This document shows, piece after piece, positions 1-11,020 of a stretch of DNA of 64,000 nucleotides; the stretch's first letter is position 1, and each line of letters starts with the position of its first letter. The translations under genes were made by a program, and so were the position numbers. The notes beneath the pieces were generated by a model. The model was not told the DNA's origin. It saw only the letters and a list, made by a program, of their open reading frames with translations, and did no database searches. This stretch comes from Phorcus lineatus. Taxonomy: Eukaryota; Mollusca; Gastropoda; Trochida; Trochidae. The DNA is taken from positions 48,245,220 through 48,309,219 of the forward strand of contig OV121089.1 in NCBI GenBank assembly GCA_921293015.1. The letters run 5' to 3'.

Positions 1-2335
1 AAATTGCATTTTGATATGCGCAACGCTCGACGTGTGTGGATTGCTGAAAATAAACCAAGCTATGATAACTCTGACTCTTACATGAAATATAAGAACGCTA
101 AACTTATCTTTAGATGTGAATATAGAAAAGGAGAACGTAGAACCCAAGACATCCCTTTTATGGACTTGAACCAAACAACATTCACGAACAAAATCTGACC
201 ACTAACAAAAATATTTCCTGTCGCATTTGCAAAGATTTTCATTTTTATGCCCGTTTTTTCAGTATGCCGTTTCAGACAAATGAGGTACCGAATCAAGTGC
301 AATCCCATCGCGAGTACAAAACACTGGAAATCTAGTAATCGCAGCGCCGGTACTTATGACAGACGCATTCTTCATTGAGTTTACCACATTTTTGTTATTT
401 CTGTATTTGAAAAAGCGCAAGCTATTAGTTATTTTCATTGGATATTCAGCTGGGAAATTTTATGTGTTCTTCGACACGGCCTTAGCGAAATGACGTGGTA
501 AGGACTAACGCTCGCAAAAAAACATAATATTAGGGTAGGGTAGGATAGTTTGAACTTCATTATTGAGGGCTAGAATGCCTGCAGAGTTCTGATAATTGTT
601 GCAAACGTCAAGGCAAAGATTTCTGTGAGTGGTGAACCATTTGTCCGGCATTTATTTCAATTTGCCTTGCAAAAATGTGACTATGACTTTAAGCTCTCTA
701 AATTGGGATTTCGAGGTAACTTGTTGAAGCTCATAAAGCACAGCTATTCGAATAGTTTTGTATATGTAAACTATAAAGGTGAAAAATCAGAAATATATCC
801 TGTTCAACAAGGACTTGGTCAAGGCCGAGTTTATTCTGCCTGGCTATTTCTTGTATATATCAACGGCCTCATATTATTATTAAGAGAAGTAAATGTGGCA
901 TCCAAGTTCACGGAGAAGACATACCTACAGTTGTCCTCGCTGATCATACGCACCTAGTTAGTGCATCACCCAGTGGTCTCCAGACTGAGCTGGACGTAGT
1001 AAACTCATATGCCACAAAATGGCGCCTGACCTACACCTGCTAAAACTACCCTCATCGTATTCACCAAGTCAAGACACCTACCCTTCGCTATTACCTGTCA
1101 TCTTGGATCAGATTCAGTGACATTTGGCGGAGTACTTCTGACAAAGAATTTATCCTGGAACAATAAAATTGAGAAAGACTGCGCTAAGGCTAGAAGAACT
1201 TTTAATTCACTGCGGCCCCTCAGAATAACCTACTATCAAATAAATCCAAGTATATCTGTGAGAATTTGGCAAAGTGTGATATTAAAAGGCAGTTTCTATG
1301 GATGTGAACTCCTCAGTGATATTTAAGGAAATGATATTTACTTAATCGAAAAGACATAAAAATTCTTTGCCAGATGTGTACAGGGTCTCCCAAAGAGATC
1401 GCCAACATAAAGTGCTAGACTTGACAACTATGATTGGTTACATAGACACATGCAAACTTCAGTTTGCAGCTCGTCTCTTCAATATGCCGTGACACATGTC
1501 CCAAAAATATATTCTGCGCTAGCATTATTAGAAGTTCTGTGAACAGTACCCAGTCATCAACTATAAGTAGTGAAATTTCATCAACTTTGCACAATTATAG
1601 ACTTTCAAACTATGCATATAAATACATTGAATGTGGTCACTTTGCAAAGAAATATGAATGGAAAAGGATAGTCAATGATGCTGTTATGCAGTATGAACTC
1701 GCAATATGGAGAAACAAAATTTTCATGACAAAGGATTATCAAGGTACATAACTGCACACACCAATCTCTCTCTGCACGTCTACTAATGTTTCCTAACCGA
1801 AGATGAAATTTCAGCTATGTGTTAAAATTGGCTCAAGATCAAAATTATCTACAGAATGTCCAACGTGTGAAAAACATGCATTTGACATAGACAAGCACAT
1901 TATCCTCTGCTGTGAAAAACTTCTTCAAAAAAGAAACGCAGTTTACTCCTCCCTCCTGGACCTGCTTGACATTGATACTTACATAAAAGTTGAAACACAA
2001 GACGAAGACGAACAATTGTCATTTCTTCTTGGAGGAAATTGCAACTGTGTAAACGCTATTGTTCAAAGACAAGAAACACAATTATGTTTGAATTTGCCAA
2101 TTACTTCTACAATACCAAAACGAATCTAAGCCATAAAAACATCTAGAATCTTTGCCCTTTTATAATGACTATTGTAAATATGCACTGATTGCAATAATGT
2201 TTTCATCTATACATGCATATTGTACAAAGCACGTATTATATTCTGTACATTCATGATTGATTTACTATGCTTTTAATTTTTTTGTAATCTTCGGATGTAG
2301 TTATGGAGGAAATAAGGAATCTCTCTCTCTCTCAT
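1..2335 (+). mobile_element. Decayed non-LTR retrotransposon (LINE) remnant
   Basis: Several frames in order resemble a non-LTR reverse transcriptase. Positions 4-198 match the segment before the RT domain (RNARRVWIAENKPSYD, then a KNAKLIFR-like helix). Positions 625-957 hold the RT core, with VNYKGEKSEIYPVQQGLGQG corresponding to RT motif B and a following YINGL. Positions 1117-1326 contain a GGVLLTKNLSW thumb-like segment. Positions 1803-2129 carry a terminal zinc-knuckle-like CPTC...DKHIILCC. Reading frames are broken by many stops, and 200-600 has no recognisable coding. The downstream end is vague, near a CT-rich run at about 2320. No target-site duplication was found. It occupies the place where exon 3 of gene A would be expected by comparison with gene B. 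Clade is not assigned. Confidence 0.75.
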
Positions 2336-2480
2336 GGTTCTTAAGTTCAAAGCATCAAATGAATTGAGAGTTTAATGGGACAAGCATCACATAAGTTTAG
2401 AGTTTAATGGGACCAGCATCACATAATTTTAGAGTTTAATGGGACCAGCATCACATGACATGGAGACGCCAAGACTTAAA
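2335..2480. repeat. Short minisatellite in intron 2 of gene A
   Basis: Three or four imperfect copies of a roughly 33-bp unit built on GAGTTTAATGGGACCAGCATC. The same unit is expanded at 8480-9010 in intron 2 of gene B, which supports A and B being duplicates of one another. Confidence 0.7.
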
Positions 2481-2854
2481 TGATGCGACTTTGCCTCATG
2501 ATCAATCTTTGAAATCAGATTTTTTTCAATTGTTTTTTTCTAACATCTTTGATATGTTAAGTTCATTTCATGCACTGTTGACTGATTCAAGATTACCAAT
2601 AACAGGTCCAATAATGTAAAGTCATTGAGCAAGTCCAAAAAAAGTTTACACTTTTAGTGAACCAGCATTCAATCCCTTGATTACAGACGGTTACAATTGA
2701 ATTTTAAGTGTATAGACTGTTTCACTTTTGTCATTGAAACGAGAATAATGCATCAACTACTTGTGGGTTATACATCGGTAAGGAAAGGGTCAAATTCGTT
2801 ACAATAGCTAAAGAGTGTAGGTAAACCGAATACAAAAGTGTTTTCCAACCTCAC

Positions 2855-3475
2855 CTCTCGCTTGATTGCAGCCTTCTTCTTCACACAGAGCGATGTCCCT
2901 CGCCTGGTATAAACTGCTCGACAAGATCCAGATGTGCACGTCTTGAAATAAAATAACATGCGCACCATAAACTGGAACAAATGTTTGTGGTATCTATGTT
3001 TCAATCACCTTCGTGAGAAAGGCAAGATGACTTGATATGTCTTATAAGCTTTCTAGTACATTTTCTATAAACAAAAGTTAATATAATACTCTCCTAAGTA
3101 CTCATATCATGGTAAAAGTAAAACAGTTTACTTTCATTTCATCTTTATGTGCCAAGTTGACTTCATTTAATTATTTACTTTGGCTACGTTGACAAAATCT
3201 AATTGTAAATATATATTAACTTTTACCTGTCATTATGATGAAACCAAACACGATTTAAACAAAACATATACAAGAAAAGGAACTACCATTCCATTCCAGG
3301 TTACATGAACGCCTGAAGACAACTTGAAGTTACAAGTCATATGTCTCGAATCATATGATGGAGCTGAACAGGAACAGTCCCTGTAACAGAGGACACGACA
3401 CATTCTGATGCCCACAGGACCAGAGGACACGAGGTATGCAGTGCAGATCCCGTACAGAGCAACTGTTGCAAGCAT
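2855..3475 (-). CDS. Gene A: secreted cysteine-rich family protein, partial (exons 1-2 only)
   Basis: Exon 1 is 3475-3287 (63 codons) and exon 2 is 2941-2855 (29 codons), both phase 0, joined by ATG|GTAGTT and TTCAAG|ACG junctions. Exon 2 ends at GAG|GTGAGG. Exon 1 starts with a signal peptide (MLATVALYGICTAYLVSS), followed by the family cysteines at about residues 26, 30, 34, 36 and 48. Exon 2 carries C-x4-C-x11-C around CRAVYTRRG. Exon 3, present in B, C and E, is not found to the left; a LINE remnant fills that place, so the gene is either broken or continues outside the window. Exon 1 is nearly identical to that of gene B (changes such as His/Gln at residue 45). I do not recognise the family; secretion is inferred from the leader. 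Confidence 0.7.
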
Positions 3476-3660
3476 GCTTTTCTTTGACTAACAATGTTCT
3501 TTCTGATTTATGATATAGTCTAAATCTAACCAACACTAAATTGATCAACCACATGTTCGAGAATGAAGCTTGCCTCGATATATAGCGATATATAAGCGTT
3601 TCTGGTATTTTTTTAATACACAGTTGCCTTCTCATTAAAGCTCGAGTCAAGGTATTTGGT
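3476..3660 (-). promoter_or_regulatory. Conserved 5' flank of gene A with TATA-like element
   Basis: Directly upstream of the gene A start codon. Read on the minus strand it contains TTATATATCGCTATATATCGAGG about 100-120 bases before the ATG, then a CTTCATTCTCG...CATGTGG stretch. The TATCGAG and CATTCTC/CACAT words recur at similar distances upstream of B (near 10030), C (near 24950) and E (near 48690). Promoter function is inferred from position and conservation. Confidence 0.45.
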
Positions 3661-4004
3661 TAAATGATCGGAAAAAATTGCACCTTTCTGTTCATGATGT
3701 CTAATTCAATTGTAATTATTCAGTGTTGCGAGAATGTTTCTATTCGGTTAGCAATGTCTGATGAGAAACGCAAATATAGCTACTTAAGATCAACAATGAC
3801 CACGCTCAATGAAATGTTTCTCAGCTTCAATATAAGTTATCCCATTAACATGTTCTCTTTCTTCGGAAATTCCACAGAAGCAATCAATGATAATAACAAG
3901 GAATTTGATACTGAAGTACCTGAATGTCATTTCGTAAACGTAGAAGCTTCAATTTACCATGTGTACTAAGATTTACTAAAATTACTATATAATTTACTAT
4001 CCCT

Positions 4005-4078
4005 ACTGATCCCCACAGGCCCAGATGACACAAGGTACATATATACAGTGTAAACACAGGAACCTGTATTGCAAGCAT
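4005..4078 (-). pseudogene. Relic of family exon 1 (5' half)
   Basis: On the minus strand an ATG at 4078 opens a stretch alignable base by base to the first half of exon 1. CTGATCCCCACAGGCCCAGATG corresponds to the SSGPVGI-coding segment, and GCAAGCATGC matches the start-codon context. The frame is altered and the cysteine-rich half is missing. It lies about 530 bp upstream of gene A, inside the shared flank, so it is probably debris of an earlier duplicate. Confidence 0.7.
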
Positions 4079-4720
4079 GCTTCCGCAGGTGGAATAAGTC
4101 TGGAATGATTTTAATTCAAATCTTTCGCAATCTATATGCAATGACATACTGGTAATTAAGAAATACCACAAAATCAGTTTGTATGTTTAGGAGTCTACCT
4201 CATTTGAGGCAATGTAATCAGGAATTTTGATACAATGTTTTTGATACAATATTCATAACGCAGTTTTTTAATTCTAAAAGGCAAACTGTAATGTATCAAC
4301 ACTTGCACATAATCAAAGATTCATTATTTACCAGATAAATCTATTCCATATCTGCAAATTGTGATCATTCTCAAATTGCAAAGAACACATACACGTATCT
4401 ACTGAAATTAATAGGAAATAAATGTACTTACTGAAATCAGGAGTATATGTTTTCAGACATTTACTGATACTCAGATATTAGTCTGTTATTGTACCCTTAT
4501 ACTATGTGTTTATTATAAAAATAATCATATTGTAACACGTTTATACAATTGTTCGTTTTATTTTTCTGTTTCGACAAACGGGCAATTCTTACACATTAAA
4601 CTATGCTCCCCTATATGATTACCTTCATTGTCTCTTTCCAGACCCCAAACACACATACTTCAACAAAGTAGTGCACAAGTTGTGCCAAAAAACAAGATGC
4701 TAATGACATTATTGAATTGT

Positions 4721-5158
4721 TGTAGCACAATCAGCAGGCACACACTTCGTAAGATTCAACAAGAAGATGAGACGTGTATTTTCTTGGCTTTTATTTCTTC
4801 CAATTACTCTTTAACTGATCTGGCTGTTGACAATTCCAGCCCGCGGCTGTTGACAATTCCAGCCCTCACGACCCCCAGCGCGTCTACGATCACATGGCTG
4901 GTCGTGGCTGTCACTAGCCCATGGTCGGGTGCTGGCTGAGAATCAACTCCCCAGTCCCGTGGCTGAGACTCAACCCTCTCTCCAGGTCTATGGCTGAGTA
5001 CTGAACTCCGAAGTCAAACCTGGGTCTTATATACCCAACAGACTCAGTTGTCAACACATTGTCACTTGACAACAGCTTAATGATTATTACATACTTAGGG
5101 ATTACTTGGGGACGGGATTAGCAGAGTATAACATAGGCTTCATAACAACTATGTTACA
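4721..5158 (-). mobile_element. Solo LTR (Ty3/gypsy-like)
   Basis: A GC-richer 438-bp block begins TGTAGCAC and ends GTTACA, flanked on both sides by the 4-bp direct repeat TTGT. On the minus strand it has the order expected of an LTR: a TATA box (GGGTATATAAGACCC, near 5023-5040), then an AATAAA signal near 4791-4796, then the CA end. It contains a 22-bp tandem duplication (CTGTTGACAATTCCAGCC) near 4824-4867. No internal retroelement sequence adjoins it, so it looks like a solo LTR left by recombination. Superfamily is inferred only from the 4-bp target duplication. Confidence 0.6.
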
Positions 5159-6324
5159 TTGTTTATGACGTCACGAAGACAGAGTTTCACTAGAATATAT
5201 ATGAATATAACCGAAGTTCTTTTATTACACGGTTCCACATAGCAATTGCAAATAAAAGAGTTTAGTGAAAATATGGCAATGGATAACTTGATTTGCGGAA
5301 ATGATCCTCTAAGTATCATTATTATGACTTTTTACTTTCCAAGGTATAAAAATATGAATTCCAAGCATTTTGATATCAAGAAACCTAAGTAAATTTCGAA
5401 GTATGCATTATTTTTTTAGCTTATCAAAGAGATTTTACCAAGTCATCTATTTGACTTATATTCTATTTATTATTTCTTTAAATATATATGATGCATACAT
5501 TAATTGATATCCCTGTAAGCTCATACACTATGTTTACTCTATAAAAAAGGTAATCATTTTGGTAAAGTAAATTGAGCCTGAATTTTCATTGGTTGATACT
5601 TACCATTTTATCACATAGGTAGGGATGAGTTTAAGATAAGGATACATGACATCAGTATTGAATCGGCCTCAAGAATTCTGGCAAGGATTATTTCGTTGGG
5701 TTTCTGAATGGAACGTGATTTTCCATCAGATGCATAACCAAAACCATGACTCGGTCATCTTACCAAAACAAGATCAATGTCAATGAAACACCTTATGTTA
5801 GCCTAATGAAAAGGTTAAACATCTGTAGGAAGTATTTGCATTGATTTTTAATTATTTTACCTTAATTCTTTTACTTTTAATTATCATTATGCAAAGTCTG
5901 TATCTTGAGTTTCTGGGACCACTTTGGGAAGCTGGGGTTTATGAATTGTTTAAACGGTTCAGGGTAGAAGGCTGTGAGGAGATTTAATCCCAAAGGCTTG
6001 GAATCAGCAGTCGTCAAACGAAAGGGAAAGCAAATGAGGAACCTTGTGAATTCTGCAAAATGACATTAAGAGTTCTTTAAGATAGAAAATGTGAAGAAAA
6101 TAGCCAAGTCACTTTTTTTAGTGAATGGCATATCAATAAAATTGACCTTTTTGCTAAATTTGTTTCAAATTACTGAATTTATTTATTGTCGATTTGTTGA
6201 GAATCCTCTGCCTATACTCGAAAATATCCTAGATAGTATTTTAACTATTTCAAACATGAGTATATTGGTAAGCTTTACTGCTTATGGAACAAACTCTATT
6301 GTTGTTCTCCGATTTTGCAAAGGA
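5159..6324. other. Spacer without recognised gene
   Basis: AT-rich sequence with no coding pattern I can support. Parts near 5400-5500 (ATTTTTTTAGCTTATCAAAG, ATATATGATGCATACATTAATTGAT) recur at 10450-10560 upstream of gene B, so this is part of the A/B duplicated unit. Confidence 0.5.
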
Positions 6325-6540
6325 CTTTCGAAGATTAGATACTGTGAATAGATTTACCACGCTCGTGGGTATGTTTCTGATATGAAAAGCAATTAAAGCT
6401 ATGTACGACCAACAGCTAATAGATTTAACACACACAAAGGAATGTTTCTGGTCGATTAGCATTGTTAGATATGAAAAGCAATCAAAGCTAAGTACGACCA
6501 ACAGTGATTAGATTTAACACTCAAGGGAATGTTTCTCTGC
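6325..6540. repeat. Duplicated 5'-flank block, copy 1
   Basis: Two or three imperfect units of about 85-90 bp, built on GAAAAGCAATTAAAGCTA and TACGACCAACAGTGAATAG, separated by AATGTTTCTGGTCGATTAGC. The same units are found at 10722-11020. Single diverged versions lie upstream of exon 1 of A (3730-3830), B (10160-10260), C (25060-25160) and E (48850-48950). Confidence 0.7.
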
Positions 6541-7717
6541 CCAAATAGACGTATTCCATTATTATCTCATTATTCATACGACATACAACACAACCAATCA
6601 ATGCTGATTCCAAGGAATTTGATATTTTTCCTCAGACCATTTCCATATCTATGAGTTCCACTACTATTAATTCCTTGTTTTATCAAATGGAAGCACGTCT
6701 TTCCCCGATACCAAGGCAATTAAAATAACAACAAATAACCTATGGATATACAATAAGAATTGCCTTTATTAATGTTGAAATAATACATTCAAATGGATTT
6801 ATAATTAGGTTACAAATTAATTGTACGCATAGATCAAAACAATGAAAAAACTAAGGAGGGCACTATGCAGATCAATATACAGCAAGGTCGAAATAAGATA
6901 AAATTGGAATTTTACTACTAAATGGAAACATTTGAAGAAAATTGTTAATATACCATTCTTATGTAACTGTCATTTTCGATTTTTCTAAACATTTGCAATT
7001 TAAAGAGTTCTCAGCAACGTATCTTTGTTTTACTACAGCTTCATAAAAGGACTACAGCTGCATGCCGTAATGTCTGAATATACTAGTGCAAATATCATAT
7101 AATTTGAGATGTCTTTGAGGTATCGTTGCAATGCGAAACAGGAACTTATACTATGGAATTTTCAGTACACATTTGCAGATCCAATTCTCTTTCAGGCAAA
7201 GGTTTATCGTAACCAACAATTACCCGTAACAGTTTTGGCAGGTCATTGAAGTGACAAGATGTAAAAATTCCGAAAAAACACTAATTTTTATTTTCTCATT
7301 AAAATCTGTTATGATTTATCAACTTCTTTAAATATTACTTTCGTGTGTTTCTTAGCATAAAGCCAATATGCAAATGTTACTTTTAAACTAAAAAATTTGA
7401 TATGGAACATTCAATATTTAACGGAAATCTAAATTTCGAAAATGTGACCCCATCTGTTTATATCAATATGCCAAAATTCAAATTTATGCACGAGTTCATA
7501 CATGGACAATGGGTGATTCATTGTCAGTCTCGCTGAAGTTATTCTATTGACGTTGAAATGAAACCCATATTATTTGATATTTGCACTACGATTCAGTGGT
7601 AAGTGAACAAACTTTCGGTATGCAGCTATGCATGTCAACAGTAATTTCTTGTTCCTTTAAATTTGAGAATTCATCAAATAATAACATTGTTGTTATTGAA
7701 CTTGGCACTCTATTAAC

Positions 7718-9924
7718 TTATCTGACGTAGGTGAAAACCTCTATAATCATGTCATTACCCCATGATCCTTTGACCAATAAATCTTTGCATTTTCTTTCTT
7801 TTGCCATCACTTCTGTGAAGACGTAACGTGATGTCTTATGAGGGTGGCTTAGACAAAGTCTCATCTCTTGCTTGGTCAAGGTCAAGTACACATAGGCTCT
7901 AGATAATATCTTTTCCTTCATTTTCTTATAGAATACCCTCTTTTTGCATTTTTCGGCTCGTACCGTCAAACGGCTATAGCTTGAGACAGAGCATATTGTC
8001 ATAACGGACTCACAACCATCTGGACTCAAGTATGTAAAGCTAAAAGTGACGAAGGGATCCTGTTTGATAATGATCTGTTGCACGAATTCCACATCAATTC
8101 CCTTTTTGGATAAAGATATAAGTGTATTTCGATAAGTTACCTTGAAGCGTTTGCTTGTCTTCTTCCTCATGATTTTCTATAACAGATAAGAATTGATATA
8201 CTTATCAATTCATTGCAGATATGATGTTAGGTAACTATAGTCATTTCAGATATATACTGTGCAATTGTTAGTAGGTCCTCAAAATTCAAACTTTTTTTGT
8301 AATCAAAACATCTGTGTTATTAGTTTTGTAACAACGTATGTATAAGCTGCAAACAAGGGCTCAAGATGTAAAATAATGAACCAGAGCATAATCTAATTTC
8401 ACAAAAAGCATGAAAAGAGTTTACTGGGTACATTGGAATAACCGTTAGGCTAGTGTTAAAGTGCTAACAGTAAAAAATGACCAGTAAAACGCGACCAGCC
8501 TCACTTGACTAGTTGAATGGGAACAACAACACATGGCAATAGAGTTACAGGGGGCAACTAACATGACTTTAGAGTAAAATGGGACTATTATGACTCTATA
8601 GTTAAATCCATCTCATAGAAATCAGTCTGAAACTAAAAGATCGTACCTCGTTATGACATTAATTTCAGCCAGAAACTAATCGCCCTTACCATGTTTCGAC
8701 ACATTTAAGTTCGGAACATGCATCACAAGACTCTAGAGTTAAATCTGACCGGCATCAAAAGATTTGAGAGTTAAATTTGACCGGCTTCAAAAGATTTAAG
8801 AGTTAAATGGGACCAGCCTTAAACTACTATAGAGTTTATTAGGAACAACATCATATGGTTCTTAAGTGTAATGGGACCAGCATCAAATGACTTTAAATCT
8901 TAATGGGACCAGCATCACATAATTTTAGAGTTTAATGGGAACATCATCCAATGGCACTAGAGTTACATGTGGCCAGCATCACATAATTTTAGAATTTGAT
9001 TGGACCATCATCACATGACATGGGGACGCTAAGACTCAAATGACACTACTTAGCCTCATGATCAATCTTTGAAATCATATTCTTTCAATTGTTTTTCTAA
9101 CATCTTTTATATGTTAAGTTCATTTCATGCACTGTTGATTGATTCAAGAAAACCAATAACAGGTCCAATAATGTAAAGTCATTGAGCAAGTCCAAAAAAA
9201 GTTTACACTTTTAGTGAACTAGCATGCAATACCTTGATCACAGACGGTTTCAATTGAATATCAAGTATTAAATTACATTATAGACTGTTTCAGTTTTGTC
9301 ATTGAAACGAGAATAATGGATCATCTACTTGTGGGTTATACATCGGAAAGGTAAGCGTCAAATTCGTTACAGTAGCTAAAGAGTGTAGGTAAACCGAATA
9401 ACAAAAGTGTTTTCCAACCTCACCTCTCGCTTGATTGAAGCGTTCTTCTTCACACAGAGTGCCGTCCCTCGCCTGTTATGAACTGCTCGACAAGATCTAG
9501 ATGGGCACGTCTTTAAATGAAACACTTACACTATAAACCGGAAAAATAAACTGTGATATCTATGTTTCAATCACTTTCGACAGAAAGGCAAGATGACTGG
9601 ATATGTTTTATAAGCTTTCTAGTACATTTTCTATTAAACAAAAGTTAATTGAATGCTCTCCTAAGTACTCATAACATTGTAAAAGTATAAAAAAAGACAC
9701 GATTCAAAGAAAACCTATTAAAGAAAAGGAAATACCATTCCATTCCAGGTTGCAGGAACGCCTGAAGACAACTTGAAGTTACAAGTCATCTGTCTCGAAT
9801 CATATGATGGAGCTGAACAGGAACAGTCCCTGTAACAGAGGACACGACACATTCTGATGCCCACAGGACCAGAGGACACGAGGTATGCAGTGCAGATCCC
9901 GTACAGAGCAACTGTTGCAAGCAT
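7718..9924 (-). CDS. Gene B: secreted cysteine-rich family protein, complete three-exon model
   Basis: Exon 1 is 9924-9736 (63 codons), exon 2 is 9510-9424 (29 codons) and exon 3 is 8176-7718 (152 codons plus stop). All are phase 0: ATG|GTATTT, AAAG|ACG, GAG|GTGAGG, TATAG|AAAATC. Predicted protein is 244 residues. Residues 1-18 form a signal peptide; cysteines sit at about 26, 30, 34, 36 and 48, then C-x4-C-x11-C in exon 2 (CRAVHNRRG). Exon 3 begins KIMRKKTSKRFKV, has LISLSKKGIDVEF, and continues with basic, beta-prone sequence ending EVFTYVR. No transmembrane segment follows the leader, so a secreted product is inferred. Intron 2 is filled by a 33-bp minisatellite. Function unknown; I know of no matching family. 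Confidence 0.8.
8480..9010. repeat. Degenerate ~33-bp minisatellite in intron 2 of gene B
   Basis: About 15 imperfect units built on (A)GAGTTTAATGGGACCAGCATCACATGA, many with AGAGTTAAATGGGACCAGC variants. The same unit, with fewer copies, occurs at 2335-2480 in gene A. Confidence 0.75.
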
Positions 9925-10330
9925 GCTTTTCTTTGACTAACAATGTTCTTTCTAATTTATGATTTAGTCTAAATCTAACCAACACTAAATTGAATAACCA
10001 TATGTGCGAGAATAAAGCCCGCCTCTATATGGCGATTTATCTGCGTTTCTGGTATTTTTGATACAAAGTTGCCTTCTCATTAAAGATCGAGCTTGGTTAA
10101 ATGATCGGAATAAAATTGCACCTTTTTGTTCTTGATGTCTAATTTTCAATTGTAATTATTCTGGTGTTGCGAAAATGTTTCTATTCGACTAGCAATGTCT
10201 GATATGAAAGCAAATATAGCTACTTAAGATCAACAGTGACCACGCTCAATGGAATGTTTCACTGCTTCAATATAAGTTATCCCATTAACATGTTCTCTTT
10301 CTTCAGAAATTCCACAAAAGCAATTAATGT
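9925..10330 (-). promoter_or_regulatory. Conserved 5' flank of gene B
   Basis: Nearly colinear with 3476-3880 upstream of gene A, with substitutions and small indels only (same ACTAACAATGTTCTTTCT word, same AGATCAACAGTGACCACGCTCAATG word). The conserved stretch holds the predicted transcription start region. Regulatory function is inferred. Confidence 0.4.
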
Positions 10331-10721
10331 TAACAGTAGTATACTGTTCCACTGTTGCCTTCCAGCCAATTAAAATTGTGTCAACGTTTATCTTGCCCTT
10401 GTTCCTCTATTAAGTAATTCTAGTTAACATAAAATATTGGGAAATGCAATATTTTTTAGCTTATCAAAGTGATTTTCCCAAGTGATCTATTTGACTTATC
10501 CTTTATTAGTATTTCATTAAATATATATATGATGCATACATTAATTGATTGATTTACTCTAGTATGATGTGTGATGAATATTTTCAACAGCCTTGTTTGA
10601 TTGCGTGTACACATTATAAAACCGTCCAGCTTCCATGAATGAATTTCATTAATATCAAGTCATTATATTCTTCAGAGTCTTTCCTTGGTAACAAATCATT
10701 AGTTAACAACTGTTTTTTCGA

Positions 10722-11020
10722 AGATTGGATACAGTGAATAGATTTACCACGCTCGTGGGTATGTTTCTGACATGAAAAGCAATTAAAGCTAAGTACTACC
10801 AACAGTGAATAGATTGAACACGTTAAACGGAAAGTATCTGGTCGATTAGCAATGTTAGATATGAAAAGCATTTAAAGCTAAGTACGACCAACAGTGAATA
10901 GATTTAGCACGCACAACAGAATATTTCTGGTCGGTTAGCAATGTTAGATATGAAAAGCAATTAAAGCTAAGTACGACCAACATTGAAATGATTTAACACG
11001 CTCATGGAAATGTTTCTCTG
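10722..11020. repeat. Duplicated 5'-flank block, copy 2 (tandem units)
   Basis: Three to four tandem units of about 85-90 bp sharing AAAGCTAAGTACGACCAACA and GGTCGATTAGCAATGTTAGATATG. Homologous to 6325-6540 and, more distantly, to single copies upstream of exon 1 in A, B, C and E. The A/B duplicated unit continues to about 12560 (compare 12300-12420 with 6740-6845). Confidence 0.7.

Noticed and set aside
3351-3650. 99-codon minus-strand frame overlapping exon 1 of gene A (and the 61-codon frame at 9800-9985)
   Set aside because: It is another frame through the 5' flank and exon 1; the conserved leader and cysteines lie in the other frame, which has matching splice sites.
4628-4939. 103-codon plus-strand frame
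   Set aside because: Lies antisense within the solo LTR; its apparent coding is due to the GC-richer LTR sequence.
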